Below, one piece after another: positions 45,108 to 54,252 of a stretch of 64,000 nucleotides of DNA. Below the pieces are notes generated by a model, which was given only the letters and a program-made list of their open reading frames with translations, was not told the DNA's origin and did not search any database. The DNA lies in the NCBI RefSeq assembly GCF_003614435.1, contig NZ_CP025546.1, positions 6,014,001 to 6,078,000 on the forward strand, given 5' to 3'. The position numbers and the translations under genes are program-made. The DNA comes from Mycobacterium paragordonae (lineage in GTDB: Bacteria; Actinomycetota; Actinomycetes; Mycobacteriales; Mycobacteriaceae). Each line of letters starts with the position of its first letter. Position 1 is the first letter of the stretch.

Positions 45108-45195
45108 CATTGCCGTTGCGGGTTTGCCGCACGGCTTGACGTCGGCGAAGATAAATCCGGAAAACTCGGGGTTATCTCGTCGGGGGTGACACGAC

Positions 45196-48100
45196 GTGGA
45201 CGATCGGGACGGGCCCGCACTGATCGACGCGCTGCTGGATCGCGCGGTGGCGGCACTCGGCACTGGTGATCACGCCGCGGCGACAGCGTTGGCGGGGCAG
45301 GTACTTGCCGCCGACGAGGGCAATGCCGACGCCGAGGAACTGCTCGCCGCCCCGGCCCGCGGTGGCGAGATTCGGCGGCTGACAATCCTTTTCGCCGATC
45401 TGGTGGATTCCACCGCGCTGTCGACCCGAGTCGAGCCGGAGACGTACCGCCTCGTGGTGGGCCGGTATCGCGAACAGGTGCTGAACATCGTGAACCGCTT
45501 CGGGGGTCACATCGGCTCCACCGCGGGCGATGGTTTGCTGGCGGTGTTCGGCCACCCGGTCGCCCATGAGGACGATGTGCGGCGCGCCGTCCTGGCCGGC
45601 TTGGAGATCACCCGCGCCGTCCCCCGATTGAGCGCGAAAGCCAAGGCGCGCTTCGGCTTTGAGATCAGCGTGCGAGTCGGTGTGCACCGCGGCGTGGTGT
45701 ATCTGGACACCACTCAGGCTGACGTCTACGGGTTGGGCGCCAACCTGGCGGCCCGAGTATGCAGCCTGGCGCCGCCGGGTACGGTCGTCATCTCCGATCC
45801 GGTCGCCCGCCTGGTGCACGACGCGTTCGACCTGGAGGCCCGCCCCGCCGCACCGGTGAAGGGCGTCGAAGGCCTGATCGACCACCACCGGGTGCTCGGC
45901 GAAAGGTCTTCACCGGCGCGGGTTGCGCCCGGCCCGTTCGTCGGCCGGTCCGGCGAATGGCAGCACCTGAAGACGAGCTGGGCACGGGCCCAGGCCGGAC
46001 AATTGAGCACGCCCGTGGCGTTCTGCGGTGAGCCCGGCATCGGCAAGAGCAGGCTGGCGGCCGCGGCTCAGGCGCTGGTCAGTCAAACCGGGAACACCGT
46101 GATCGAGTTGATCGGCTCGCCCTTCCACGCCGAAGCCGGCCTGTATCCGGTACGCGCCCTGATCGAACGCCGTTGCGGCATCGGCCGTCTCACCGATCCG
46201 GCGGACCGCCTGGCGCTGCTGAACGCCGAACTGGCCACACTCGGACTGGATCCCGGTCGTTTCGTTCCCTTGCTGGCACCGGTGCTGGGCATCGACGCCC
46301 AACACGGCTACCAACCCGCTGCCGACGAAGGCCGCGAGCTCTACGATCTGATCGCCGAGGCGGTCCAGGACTATCTCCTGGCCTGCCTGGACGGCGCGCC
46401 CGGATTGGTGATCGCCGAGGACGCGCACTGGTTCGATCCCACCAGCCTCGAGGTGCTCGGCGGGCTGCTGGACGCGGCAGGCGGACATCTTCTGCTCGTC
46501 GTCACCGGACGGGACAAAGGATGGTTGCCGGACAGCTGGCGGGCGACGGTTTTCGACCTCGAACCCCTGACCGAGCAGGAGTCCGATGAGCTGATCGTCG
46601 CACTCAATCCGGGCCTGACGCAGCAGGAGCGGGCCACCGTCCAATCCCGCTGCGACGGCGTGCCTTTCTACATCGAGCAGGTGGTGTCCGGGATCACCGA
46701 GGTCGGCGTGCCGGAGGCGCTCTACGAGCCGTTGTTCGCCCGGCTCCGGGCAAGTGCCGAGGTGGTGCCGGTGGTCGAAGCAGCGGCGGTCATCGGGCGC
46801 TACATCGATACCGGCCTGCTCAGAACCGTGGTCGACATGGACGCCGACGACCTGCAACGTGTCATCGACGAGCTTGCCGACGCACAGGTGCTCGAACGGT
46901 GGAGCACCGACGGCTGGCGCTTCCGCCACGAGCTGCTGCGCGAGGTCGCCACCGAGTTGGCACCACCCAGCGTGCGCAGGACGCTGCACGCCCGGGTCGG
47001 CGACGCCCTGTGCAGCTTCGGCGGCGAGCCGGACTGGGGCCTGGTCGCGGGCCACTACCGGCAGGCCGAACGGTTCGACGACGCCGCCTCCGCATACCAG
47101 CAGGCCTCGGCAGCCGCGCGGCGCCGCGGCGCCCTCACCGAGGCGCGCTCGCACCTGAGCCAGGCCCTTGCGCAGCTGGACCGGTGCGCGCCCAGCCCCG
47201 ACCGCGACCGCCGCGAAATCGCCTTCCGGTTAGGGCGGGGATTCCTCGCCGGCAGCGCGGTGAGTCCGTCGAGTCCCGTGGTTGCCCCCGACCTCGAGCG
47301 CTGCCTGGAACTGATCGGGGCTGACGTACCGGTGAACAACCCGGGGAAGACGTCGACCGCGGAGGAACTGTTCTCGACGTTGGGCGTGCTGACCGGCTAC
47401 TACACCGGCCGCGCCGATCTGAGTCGCGCCTCCAAAGCCCTCGAGCTGCTCCGCGCCGCCCTGGAGCAATGGCAGCCGGGGTCCTGGCCGCGCACCGATG
47501 CCTGGGCCGGAGTCTTGGCATTTCTGCGAGGCGAATTCGCCTCAGCGCGAGAACAATTGGAGCTGGCTACCGACCCCGCCCGATCGAATGAGCGCAGCAC
47601 GGAGACGGTGAGCTACCTACCGATCGACCCCATCGTGGCGGCACGCATCCACCTCGCTCTGGTCCGGCTGGTCCAGGGCAGTCTGCCCGCGGCCGAGGCG
47701 GAGTTGGCCGCCGCCGCGCAATCCGTTGAGGGCATGGGCTTCCCGCAAGGTCCCTACAGCCTCGCGTACCTGCGGTTCGTGAAGATCTGGGTGTTGATCG
47801 AGACCGGTCAATTCGACCGCGCGTCGGCGCTGGCGGTCGATTTGGTCGAGGATGCCCAGCGGCACGGCTTCAATCAGTGGCGGCTGCGCGGCACGATTCA
47901 GCAAGCCATCGCGGACGCTCTGGCGACGACGACCGGACCATCCCCCGCAGTCGACGAGCGCATCGCGGATATCACCGCCCTGGTCGACGAATTGCGCTCC
48001 GCGGATCTCAATGTCTACCTCACCTTTTTCGAAGGCGCGCTCGCCCGGTTGATGATCGCTGCCGGCCGGCGGGACAGCGCCCGGCTCGACGCCGCGCTGG

Positions 48101-48390
48101 CGATGGCCCGCGAGACCGGTATGGCGTTCTATGATTCCGAACTGCTCCGGCTCCGATCGCACGTCCAGACCGATGAGGCCGCGCGTCGCGCCGACCTCGA
48201 GAGCGCCCTGCAACTGGCCCGCCAGCAGGGCGCGAATCTGTTCGAATTGCGTTGCGCCCTGGATTATTTCGAACTCCGCGGACAGGATGCGAGCGACGTC
48301 CTGGCCGGCGCGATGAGCCGGATGCCGTCCGACAGTGCACTCACCGAATCGGGCAGGGCCGCCGACGCGCTGACCGCATCCGGTACCTGA
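45196..48390 (+). CDS. Class III adenylate/guanylate cyclase-like protein with AAA/NB-ARC-type ATPase and TPR-like region
   Basis: 1064 residues from GTG 45196. A short N-terminal TPR-like part comes first. The class III cyclase domain (about 58-235) has metal Asp 68 (FADLVDST), D112 (AGDG), and D176, N183 and R187 in ADVYGLGANLAAR; the usual purine-specifying Lys before TxGDG is Ser 108. The P-loop ATPase (about 248-560) has Walker A GEPGIGKS (278-285) and Walker B GLVIAEDAHWFD. A long helical TPR-like C-terminus ends without the LuxR-type helix-turn-helix of some relatives. Probably a signal-integrating cyclase or a degenerate one; substrate unknown. Confidence 0.85.
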   Translation: MDDRDGPALIDALLDRAVAALGTGDHAAATALAGQVLAADEGNADAEELLAAPARGGEIRRLTILFADLVDSTALSTRVEPETYRLVVGRYREQVLNIVNRFGGHIGSTAGDGLLAVFGHPVAHEDDVRRAVLAGLEITRAVPRLSAKAKARFGFEISVRVGVHRGVVYLDTTQADVYGLGANLAARVCSLAPPGTVVISDPVARLVHDAFDLEARPAAPVKGVEGLIDHHRVLGERSSPARVAPGPFVGRSGEWQHLKTSWARAQAGQLSTPVAFCGEPGIGKSRLAAAAQALVSQTGNTVIELIGSPFHAEAGLYPVRALIERRCGIGRLTDPADRLALLNAELATLGLDPGRFVPLLAPVLGIDAQHGYQPAADEGRELYDLIAEAVQDYLLACLDGAPGLVIAEDAHWFDPTSLEVLGGLLDAAGGHLLLVVTGRDKGWLPDSWRATVFDLEPLTEQESDELIVALNPGLTQQERATVQSRCDGVPFYIEQVVSGITEVGVPEALYEPLFARLRASAEVVPVVEAAAVIGRYIDTGLLRTVVDMDADDLQRVIDELADAQVLERWSTDGWRFRHELLREVATELAPPSVRRTLHARVGDALCSFGGEPDWGLVAGHYRQAERFDDAASAYQQASAAARRRGALTEARSHLSQALAQLDRCAPSPDRDRREIAFRLGRGFLAGSAVSPSSPVVAPDLERCLELIGADVPVNNPGKTSTAEELFSTLGVLTGYYTGRADLSRASKALELLRAALEQWQPGSWPRTDAWAGVLAFLRGEFASAREQLELATDPARSNERSTETVSYLPIDPIVAARIHLALVRLVQGSLPAAEAELAAAAQSVEGMGFPQGPYSLAYLRFVKIWVLIETGQFDRASALAVDLVEDAQRHGFNQWRLRGTIQQAIADALATTTGPSPAVDERIADITALVDELRSADLNVYLTFFEGALARLMIAAGRRDSARLDAALAMARETGMAFYDSELLRLRSHVQTDEAARRADLESALQLARQQGANLFELRCALDYFELRGQDASDVLAGAMSRMPSDSALTESGRAADALTASGT

Positions 48391-48484
48391 TTAGCTGCCC
48401 AACGGCCGGTGTCGCTGGCAAGATGCTCCTGTCGTCAGTTGCCGACTGTGAGTGACCGTAGCCACCGAGCGAGGGGAAGTCGTG

Positions 48485-50482
48485 ATGTCGTTTGTCATCG
48501 CTGGTGCTGAGCAGATTGCGGCCGCGGTGGCAGACGTGTCGGGCATCGAAGCGGCGGTCACGCGAGCCAACGCAGCCGCGGCAACGCCGACGACCGCGTT
48601 GTTGGCGGCCGCCGAAGACGAGGTGTCGGCGGCGATCGCGAAGTGGTTCGGTGACTATGGGCTGCAATATCTTTCGGTAAGCGATCGGGTGCTGCAGGCG
48701 CAGACCCGGTTCGCGCAGTTGCTGAACAACGCGCAGACTTCCTACTCCACCGCTGAGGCGACGATCGCCGCGTCATTGGCCAGCTCAGCCGGCGTGCCCG
48801 GCCTCGTCGACGACGTCGTGGGGGTGATCAACGCGCCCACGACCTTCCTGCTGGGGCGCCCGCTGATCGGCGACGGCGTCAACGGCATGCCGGGCACCGG
48901 GCAAGCCGGTGGGGCGGGCGGGATCCTGTGGGGCAACGGCGGTTCCGGCGGGGCGGGTGCGGTGGGCCAGCGGGGAGGGACCGGTGGCAGTGCCGGCCTG
49001 ATCGGCAACGGCGGCATGGGCGGCGAAGGCGGTGTCGGAGGCGGGTCCGGCGGGATCGGCGGCACGGGCGGCTGGTTGGTGGGCAATGGCGGGGCCGGCG
49101 GTGCCGGAGGGACCGGGCTGGGGCCCATCGCCGCTGGGCCGGGCGGATTGGGCGGACGAGCGCTGTCGTTCTTCGGCGCGCCGGGGGCCACCGGCAGCGT
49201 CGGGGAGCATCCCGCGGTCTTGCAGGTGTCCCAGCAGCAAGCGCTCGCTCTGCTCACGGCGGCACCGGACATGAACTTCCTGCTGATCGGCACGGACGGC
49301 ACGAACCTGGCCGCGATCCTGGCCGACCCCGCCGGTACCCCTAACTTCCACGAGTTCATGAAACAGAGCGTCACCTCCGCGTCGACGATCGTCGGGCACA
49401 CCACCATCTCCAACCCGTCGTGGACGACGATCCAGACGGGCGTCTGGATGGAGACCGCCGGCGTGAGCAACAACGTCTTCACTCCGTGGACTTATGACAC
49501 CTGGCCGACCGTGTACAACCAACTCGAGGCCACCTGGGGCGACCTGGTCAACACGACGGTCATCGCCAACGGCGAGGGCACCACGAGCGGCATCAACACC
49601 CGGATCGCCGGCGCCGGCGCGTTCCCCGCCGACCACATCGAATTCGTTCCGCAGGTTCCTGGCGACACGGACTGGATAGCGACGCAGAACCTGGTCGGCC
49701 AGAAGGCCCAGGCGGCAATCCTGGCCGCCGACCGGAACCAGGGCAATCTCATCTTCGCGTCCTTTGCCGGGGTCGATAACAACGCGCACCAGTACGGCGG
49801 CGATTCGCCGCAGTACGCGGCGGCCCTTCGGAACCTGGATTACAACCTCGGTAAGCAGACCATCGGCGGAGGCGGCCTACTGGGAGCGGTGGCGCAGTGG
49901 GAGCACGATAACGGCGAACAATGGTCCACGCTGGTGGTCACCGACCACGGTGAGATCGGGCCCAACCAGTTCGGCCGCGGTCACGGCTTCCAATCGCCGC
50001 GTGAGACAGCGACATTCCTCATCTTCGATCAGGCCGGCAATGATCTGCGGGACGGGTGGATCAACAACTCCTGGCAGACCGTCAGTGTGACGCCGACGAT
50101 CATGCAGCAGTTCGGCCTTTCGCCCCTGCCGTACATGCAGGGTGCGCCGCTGACGTCGCCTGTCTTCCAGGGCACCTATGTCGATCCCGGCGCCAACCTG
50201 TTCAGCGTGCTCAGCGCGTCCTTCGCCGGACAGGGATATCCCGATCCCGTGACGAACTATGTGCTGGACTCGCGCACGGTCGCGGCGACGATCCCCTATC
50301 TGGCTTACGGACCGATACAGAACATCGTCAACGCGGTGCCGGAACTGTTGAAGGTGCCCGTCTCCTGGATCGGCGCGGGCGTCTACCAGGCACTTAACAT
50401 CCCCGCACAGATCTGGTGCCGGTTCACCGGCGTGACCGGCAACCAGATCATCCCGCCGGTGCTCAACCCCTTCCTCGCCTAG
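48485..50482 (+). CDS. PE_PGRS protein with C-terminal phosphodiesterase/nucleotide-pyrophosphatase domain
   Basis: 665 residues from ATG 48485 (MSFVIAGAEQIAAAVADV), the canonical PE start, with GGGGAAG upstream. The PE domain (1-95) includes the ESX secretion motif Y87-x3-E91. A linker with GRPLIGDGVNG follows, then a short PGRS part (about 138-225, GGxGG repeats). From about 260 on is an alkaline-phosphatase-superfamily domain: metal Asp 271 in LIGTDGTN, candidate nucleophile Thr 314/315 in NPSWTTIQTG, and metal ligands in FAGVDNNAHQYGG, VTDHGE and RGHGF. Probably ESX-5-exported and acting on a phosphodiester or pyrophosphate outside the cell. Confidence 0.85.
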   Translation: MSFVIAGAEQIAAAVADVSGIEAAVTRANAAAATPTTALLAAAEDEVSAAIAKWFGDYGLQYLSVSDRVLQAQTRFAQLLNNAQTSYSTAEATIAASLASSAGVPGLVDDVVGVINAPTTFLLGRPLIGDGVNGMPGTGQAGGAGGILWGNGGSGGAGAVGQRGGTGGSAGLIGNGGMGGEGGVGGGSGGIGGTGGWLVGNGGAGGAGGTGLGPIAAGPGGLGGRALSFFGAPGATGSVGEHPAVLQVSQQQALALLTAAPDMNFLLIGTDGTNLAAILADPAGTPNFHEFMKQSVTSASTIVGHTTISNPSWTTIQTGVWMETAGVSNNVFTPWTYDTWPTVYNQLEATWGDLVNTTVIANGEGTTSGINTRIAGAGAFPADHIEFVPQVPGDTDWIATQNLVGQKAQAAILAADRNQGNLIFASFAGVDNNAHQYGGDSPQYAAALRNLDYNLGKQTIGGGGLLGAVAQWEHDNGEQWSTLVVTDHGEIGPNQFGRGHGFQSPRETATFLIFDQAGNDLRDGWINNSWQTVSVTPTIMQQFGLSPLPYMQGAPLTSPVFQGTYVDPGANLFSVLSASFAGQGYPDPVTNYVLDSRTVAATIPYLAYGPIQNIVNAVPELLKVPVSWIGAGVYQALNIPAQIWCRFTGVTGNQIIPPVLNPFLA

Positions 50483-50619
50483 GAATTGGCAGGGCATCAC
50501 CTACGGATTGCCAAGGCATACGCAGGCGCGCGAGTTGCACCGCGGCGCACACCCCAACGGACTGACGTGCGCTGCGCGGCAACATGTTTGAGCCGTGGCC
50601 CGAGGCTGCTCGACGCGTC

Positions 50620-51861
50620 CTAGTTGGTGGTGGGCGGTGGTTGAGGTTGGAAGGGGGTGTACCACATCCATTGGGCGCGTTCGCCGGTGGGCCCGGGGTA
50701 GGGGCCGACGTCGGGTGGGCTGGTGGTGGGTGGTCGGGCCAGCGATCCGGGCAGCAGGATGGCGCCGTCGCGGTCGGTGACGGTGAGGTGGTCGGCGTCG
50801 CCGGTGATGGTGATCTCCCCGCGGTGATGCTCGCGGTGGTGATACGGACATAGCAGGATCAGATTGATCAGCTCGGTGGGGCCGCCATGTTCCCAGTGCC
50901 GGATGTGATGAGCGTGCAGGCCGCGGGTGGCCCCGCAGCCAGGCACCGCGCAGCAGGGGTGGCGGTGCTCGAGGGCGCGGCGCAGCCGCCGGTTGATCGT
51001 GCGGGTGGTGCGCCCGGCGCCGATCGGGCGGCCGTCGCGCTCAAACCACACCTCACAGGTGGCATCACAGGTCAGGTACTGGCGGTCGCACTCGGTGAGC
51101 AGCGGGCCCAGGTGCAGTGCGGCGGCGGGCTTGTCGACGTCGAGGTGCACCACCACGGTGGTGTGCGCGGCGTGTGGGCGGGCGGTGGCCTCAGCGTCCC
51201 AGCCGGCCTCGATCAGCCGCATAAACGCATCCATCGTGTCAGGCATCGGCGGCGCGGACTCCGACTCGCCGCTGTCGGCGCGGTCGTGTTTCCACTGGGT
51301 GATCAGCGCCTCCCGATGCGAGGCCAGCGCCGCCTCGAACGTCGCCGCCTGCGGGGCCGCCAGGGTGATCCGCCAACACGTGGCCTCATCGGTGCTGGTT
51401 TTGCTGATCGCCGGGGGCGGGCGCCGATCCGGTTTCGGGCGCGGTTCGCCCTTGATCGCGGTGCGCAACTGGCTGACCGAGGCATAGCGGGCCAACTGCT
51501 CATAATGAGCGTCTGAGCCGTCCCCGGCCCGCGCGGCGATCACCCCCACCTGATCCAGCGACAACCACCCCTCGCGCAGGCCTGCCACACACCGAGGAAA
51601 CTCCCGGGCCCGCCGCGCCACCGTCGCGATCGTCTCGGCATTGCCCCGGGTGGTGCCCAGCTTCCAGGCCACCACCGCGGCCACCGAGCGCGCCCCCGTC
51701 ATCCCCCACAACCCGTCCCCGTCGATCTCCGCGACGATCTCCACGATCCGCCCGTCGATCGCGTTGCGCTGCCCCGCCAACTCCGACAACTCCTCGAACA
51801 ACACATCCACACGCTTGACCGGAGGCCGCTGAAATGAGCCCGCCAAGGCAGTCACCGACAT
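50620..51861 (-). CDS. REP13E12-family DUF222/HNH endonuclease-domain protein
   Basis: 413 residues from ATG 51861, preceded by GGGAGGATGGGG. The N-terminal DUF222 helical domain (VKRVDVLFEELSELAGQRNAIDGRIVEI) is followed by a C-terminal HNH motif with zinc cysteines: CAVPGC, HAHHIRHWEHGGPTELINLILLC, YHHREHH. REP13E12 proteins occur in several copies in mycobacterial genomes and one is a phiRv1 integration target in M. tuberculosis. Function is unknown; nuclease activity is plausible. No flanking repeats were found, so I do not call a mobile unit. Confidence 0.88.
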   Translation of the reverse strand: MSVTALAGSFQRPPVKRVDVLFEELSELAGQRNAIDGRIVEIVAEIDGDGLWGMTGARSVAAVVAWKLGTTRGNAETIATVARRAREFPRCVAGLREGWLSLDQVGVIAARAGDGSDAHYEQLARYASVSQLRTAIKGEPRPKPDRRPPPAISKTSTDEATCWRITLAAPQAATFEAALASHREALITQWKHDRADSGESESAPPMPDTMDAFMRLIEAGWDAEATARPHAAHTTVVVHLDVDKPAAALHLGPLLTECDRQYLTCDATCEVWFERDGRPIGAGRTTRTINRRLRRALEHRHPCCAVPGCGATRGLHAHHIRHWEHGGPTELINLILLCPYHHREHHRGEITITGDADHLTVTDRDGAILLPGSLARPPTTSPPDVGPYPGPTGERAQWMWYTPFQPQPPPTTN

Positions 51862-51944
51862 AACCCCATCCTCCCACCGGGGTCTGACAACTGTCGGCCA
51901 CCGAACCGACTCCCCAAGCGGGACAGCCGGATTGGCCAATGCAG

Positions 51945-52598
51945 CTACATCGTCCGCGCCCGAGCCACCTGAACGGCGCCGTTGCCGGTGATCAACCACA
52001 GGGTGGCGAGCTGACCGATCAGCTCATCCACCGACAGGTCCACGTCACCATTGACGAAAGCGAGGATCGCCTCGGCCGTCCCGCCGACGATGAACGACGG
52101 CGCCACCTTGGCCAACGGATCTGCCTCCAGTTCGACATCGTGCACCGCGCGGCCGTGGTCGATCAGCACGTCGGTCAGTCGGTGCATCACCGTGTTGCGG
52201 TGCGCCTGCAGTTCGGGTGAGGCCGCGACGCCACCAAGCAGGACCCGGGCCCGCCGGGGATCGTCGACCAGGGCGCGTACGGCGGCCGCCACACCGGCCA
52301 GCGCCTGCGCCTCCAGTGGCTGCTCGATGACCGCCTCGACGGCCGTCAAGGTTGCCGCGCGAACCTCGTCCGCGATGTCGTCGACGACCGCTGCCGACAG
52401 CGTGTCGACGTCAGCGAAGCTCTCGTAGAAGTATCGCTTGTTCAATCCGGCTGCGGCGCAGAGCTTGTCGACCGTGACGCTGCGCCATTCATTACGGGCC
52501 ATCGCGTCCATCGCCGCATCCAGCAGCCGCCGGCGCCGCAGCCGGCGGCGCTCCGGTGCGGACTGCCCACCGTAGGCCCGCTGAGGTGACTCGGACAC
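51945..52598 (-). CDS. TetR-family transcriptional regulator
   Basis: 217 residues from GTG 52598 (VSESPQRAYGGQSAPERRRL); the longer frame upstream is unlikely because it crosses the operator repeats. The helix-turn-helix is WRSVTVDKLCAAAGLNKRYFYESFADVDTL (about 40-70). It is divergent from a three-gene operon, with two direct copies of a 20-bp operator-like repeat between them. Ligand unknown. Confidence 0.86.
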   Translation of the reverse strand: MSESPQRAYGGQSAPERRRLRRRRLLDAAMDAMARNEWRSVTVDKLCAAAGLNKRYFYESFADVDTLSAAVVDDIADEVRAATLTAVEAVIEQPLEAQALAGVAAAVRALVDDPRRARVLLGGVAASPELQAHRNTVMHRLTDVLIDHGRAVHDVELEADPLAKVAPSFIVGGTAEAILAFVNGDVDLSVDELIGQLATLWLITGNGAVQVARARTM

Positions 52599-52637
52599 AG
52601 TCAAATACTCGCAGCCGTTGACAACACCACCAAACTC

Positions 52638-52681
52638 TGGCACATTTTCGTACCAGATATTTGGCACAACTTCGTACCAGA
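52638..52681. promoter_or_regulatory. Tandem 20-bp operator-like repeats
   Basis: TGGCACATTTTCGTACCAGA (52638-52657) and TGGCACAACTTCGTACCAGA (52662-52681), 24 bp apart start to start. Each is an imperfect palindrome, TGGCAC-N6-GTACCA. Their position between a TetR gene and its divergent operon, 22 bp before the operon's first start codon, supports a repressor-binding role. Confidence 0.65.
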
Positions 52682-52702
52682 ATCGCGGCAGACGGAGGGC
52701 AC

Positions 52703-53368
52703 ATGACGAAAGCAGCCACCAACACCAAGACGCCCGAGTTGCATGCCTCGGTTCTTGACGATCTTCGGCAACTGGCCCGCACCGCGCCGGTGCTGGCGCG
52801 CCGCCAGGGCTGGGACTACCTGCGCGAGTTGGGCAGCAGCGGTCGACGCGACCAACTGGCCGCCCTGTTCGCACGCGGCGATGCCCCCGAGGGGCCGCAC
52901 GGCGCGCTGGAAGGCCTGATCATCGGCAACCTGTTCGGCATCCCGGAGGCGTACCTGGCCAACCCGCTGCTGAAAATCGATCCGACCTGGCGCGGCAAGA
53001 CATTCGAGGCAGACACCGGTTTCAACCGGCTGGCCCCGCTGGCCAGATACGCCATGCCGGTGATCGCGCCGCTGTACCGAGGGTTGCGCCGGGTGGGGGC
53101 CGAGATGGAGGGCTTCGGCTTCAACCACCGCATCGACACCGCCGCCATCTCGCCGTACAACACCGTGCGCGCACTGGACTACAGCCCCGAGGAATACGGC
53201 AATCCCAGCGTGCGGACCTTCCCGATCAAACGGACCCGCGACGAGATTGTGGAACTGCTGCCCGGCCTCTACCTGGGGCGGGCGCTGCTGACGATGCACA
53301 GCGGCGAGGTGCGACTCATCGCTTACTTCGGTTTGCGGGAGTTCACCGATGAGAGCGCCACGCGATGA
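52703..53368 (+). CDS. Conserved protein, unknown (distant GXWXG/DUF4334-like pattern)
   Basis: 221 residues from ATG 52703, with GGAGGG directly upstream. Features are LEGLIIGNLFGIPEAYLANPLL, then DPTWRGKTFEAD and a C-terminal VELLPGLYLGRALLTMHSGEVRLIAYFGLRE. The WxGKxF segment plus a final sheet recalls GXWXG/DUF4334 lipocalin-like proteins, but the GxWxG core itself is GNLFG here, so the link is weak. It overlaps the SDR by 4 bp, so they are co-translated and probably act on the same small molecule. Confidence 0.65.
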   Translation: MTKAATNTKTPELHASVLDDLRQLARTAPVLARRQGWDYLRELGSSGRRDQLAALFARGDAPEGPHGALEGLIIGNLFGIPEAYLANPLLKIDPTWRGKTFEADTGFNRLAPLARYAMPVIAPLYRGLRRVGAEMEGFGFNHRIDTAAISPYNTVRALDYSPEEYGNPSVRTFPIKRTRDEIVELLPGLYLGRALLTMHSGEVRLIAYFGLREFTDESATR

Positions 53369-54171
53369 TCAAACTCAAGGGAGCCGTCGTCTGCGTCACC
53401 GGTGGCGCGCGCGGCATCGGCCGCGCCACGGCCAACTCGCTGGCAGCGCGCGGAGCCACCGTATGGATCGGTGACCTGGATGCCGATGAGTGCTTCCGCA
53501 CCGCCCGCGAGATCGGGGTCAAGGCAGCACATCTGGACGTGACCGACGAATCCAGCGTCGCAGCGTTCCACCGCGCCGCATCCGCGGACGGGCCGGTGTC
53601 GATGCTGGTGAACAACGCCGGCATCCAGTACATGGGTTCTTTTGTGGACCAGAAACTTTCGGCATATCACCGCGAAGTGGCGGTGAACCTGGTGGGCGTC
53701 ATCAACGGGATGCACATATTCCTGCCCGAGATGCTCGAGCGCAACTACGGCCACGTCGTCAACGTGGCGTCGATGGCGGCCAAGGTCACCACTCCCGGCA
53801 TTTCCGTCTACTGCGCGACGAAGTACGCGGTGGCGGCACTTTCGCGCGCGGTGCGCGCCGAGATCGCCGACACCGACGTCACCATCACCACGCTGATGCC
53901 GACGGCCGTGCACACCGAGTTGACCGCAGGCGTGTCGCTGAACCTGCTACCAACCAGGCAGCCCGAGCAAATCGCCGAGACCATCTCCGACAGTGCGCGA
54001 CGCCCCGGGCGGGAGGTCACCGTGCCGTGGTGGCTGGCACCGTTCGGAGCCATCGAGGAAGTGACACCCGAACCGTTGATGCAACGCCTCAAGCGGATCG
54101 CGACCCGCAACGAACCCCCCGGCCATTTCGACGAACACCGGCGCCGCGGCTACCTGGACCGGATCGGTTAG
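53365..54171 (+). CDS. Short-chain dehydrogenase/reductase
   Basis: 268 residues. Cofactor motif VVCVTGGARGIGRATANSLAARG, then WIGDLD (Asp favouring NAD), NNAGIQYMG, catalytic Ser in VVNVASMAAK and Tyr/Lys in YCATKYAVAAL. The C-terminal part (RRPGREVTVPWWLAPFGAI) is typical of mycobacterial lipid-related SDRs. Second gene of the TetR-controlled operon. The substrate is unknown, perhaps a lipid alcohol or ketone. Confidence 0.87.
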   Translation: MIKLKGAVVCVTGGARGIGRATANSLAARGATVWIGDLDADECFRTAREIGVKAAHLDVTDESSVAAFHRAASADGPVSMLVNNAGIQYMGSFVDQKLSAYHREVAVNLVGVINGMHIFLPEMLERNYGHVVNVASMAAKVTTPGISVYCATKYAVAALSRAVRAEIADTDVTITTLMPTAVHTELTAGVSLNLLPTRQPEQIAETISDSARRPGREVTVPWWLAPFGAIEEVTPEPLMQRLKRIATRNEPPGHFDEHRRRGYLDRIG

Positions 54172-54252
54172 AAAGCTTTTAGAAGGACGCAAGAAAGGCA
54201 CAAGGCCTGCACCAGAGACTCACTTCAACAGGAACAATCCGTCCACACCGAA

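Noticed and set aside
45910..47154. 414-codon minus-strand frame inside the cyclase gene
   Set aside because: Antisense to the ATPase domain with Walker motifs; no own motif.
50620..51861. Complete mobile element around the REP13E12-type gene
   Set aside because: No flanking direct or inverted repeats, integrase or transposase could be found next to it.
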